Of a DNA stretch of 32,933 nt, positions 32,903-32,933 are shown one piece after another. The notes beneath the pieces were generated by a model. It searched no databases, was not told where the DNA came from, and saw only the letters and a program-made list of their open reading frames with translations. How positions within the stretch are numbered: the stretch's first letter is position 1; the number at the start of each line of letters is the position of its first letter. This DNA is from Marivirga sp. (GTDB lineage: Bacteria; Bacteroidota; Bacteroidia; Cytophagales; Cyclobacteriaceae): positions 1-32,933 of the forward strand of contig NZ_JAGXGF010000034.1 in NCBI RefSeq assembly GCF_024636815.1, written 5' to 3'. Made by a program: the position numbers and the translations under genes.

Positions 32903-32933
32903 GGCGAGGTAGCTCAGTTGGTTAGAGCGCAGG
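32903..32933 (+). tRNA. tRNA-Met-like gene, second copy (partial, cut by window edge)
   Basis: The final 31 nt of the window match the first 31 nt of the tRNA-like gene at 32786 without a mismatch: acceptor 5' strand, D-arm and the first anticodon-stem bases. Only the 5' half is visible, so the anticodon itself is not seen; tRNA-Met is inferred from the first copy. It may be the intact gene from which the first copy arose. Confidence 0.6.

Overview
The window looks like chromosomal DNA of a low-GC member of the Bacteroidota, most likely order Cytophagales (inference). The support is AT-rich coding with AT-rich spacers, almost no strong Shine-Dalgarno sequences, several upstream boxes of the Bacteroidota -7 type TAnnTTTG, a PagL-like outer-membrane lipid A deacylase, CHAT/TPR and STAS-like proteins, and a GAF/PAS receptor with long Glu/Gln coiled coils. 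No integrase, transposase, phage gene or CRISPR array is visible. Most of the window is ordinary core and lineage-specific chromosome.

Layout. 1-6.2 kb: start of an aminotransferase gene (cut by the edge), gyrB, a secreted leucine-rich-repeat protein, ung, apaG and two small methyltransferases. 6.3-11.9 kb: a membrane-anchored coiled-coil protein, a pagL-like gene, a 567-bp non-coding island holding relics of a second pagL copy and a second receptor copy, the intact GAF-PAS receptor, and two small envelope proteins. 12-13.2 kb: the rpsF-rpsR-rplI ribosomal operon with a good promoter and terminator. 13.2-19.3 kb: a secreted TPR-CHAT protein paired with an outer-membrane barrel-like protein, a membrane histidine kinase, and a DUF2279 protein. 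19.4-23.8 kb: a membrane-anchored c-type haem protein, a PadR regulator translationally coupled to two membrane proteins with HAAS-like N-termini, then a 6-pyruvoyl-tetrahydropterin-synthase-type gene overlapping folE, and an unusual SDR. 23.9-25 kb: a STAS-like protein followed by two paralogous mini coiled-coil proteins. 25.1-32.6 kb: hflC/hflK, an M28 lipoprotein peptidase, a nucleoside deaminase, a YheT-type hydrolase with a partner gene, a second STAS-like protein, a secreted DnaJ-type zinc-ribbon protein and a START-like protein. The right edge carries a disrupted tRNA-Met-like gene and the first 31 nt of a second, identical-starting copy.

How the genes work together. Housekeeping functions are DNA supercoiling (gyrB), uracil repair (ung), translation (S6, S18, L9), membrane protein quality control (HflKC) and pterin synthesis (FolE with a PTPS-II-type enzyme). 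Around them lie envelope and signalling genes of unknown role. The best leads for something new are the duplication/gene-conversion relics at 8.4-9.1 kb, the PadR-HAAS-HAAS unit with an 18-bp palindromic operator candidate, the TPR-CHAT/barrel pair, the STAS plus twin coiled-coil cluster, and the tRNA locus with an embedded 16-bp palindrome. None of these is proven to be a new system from sequence alone.
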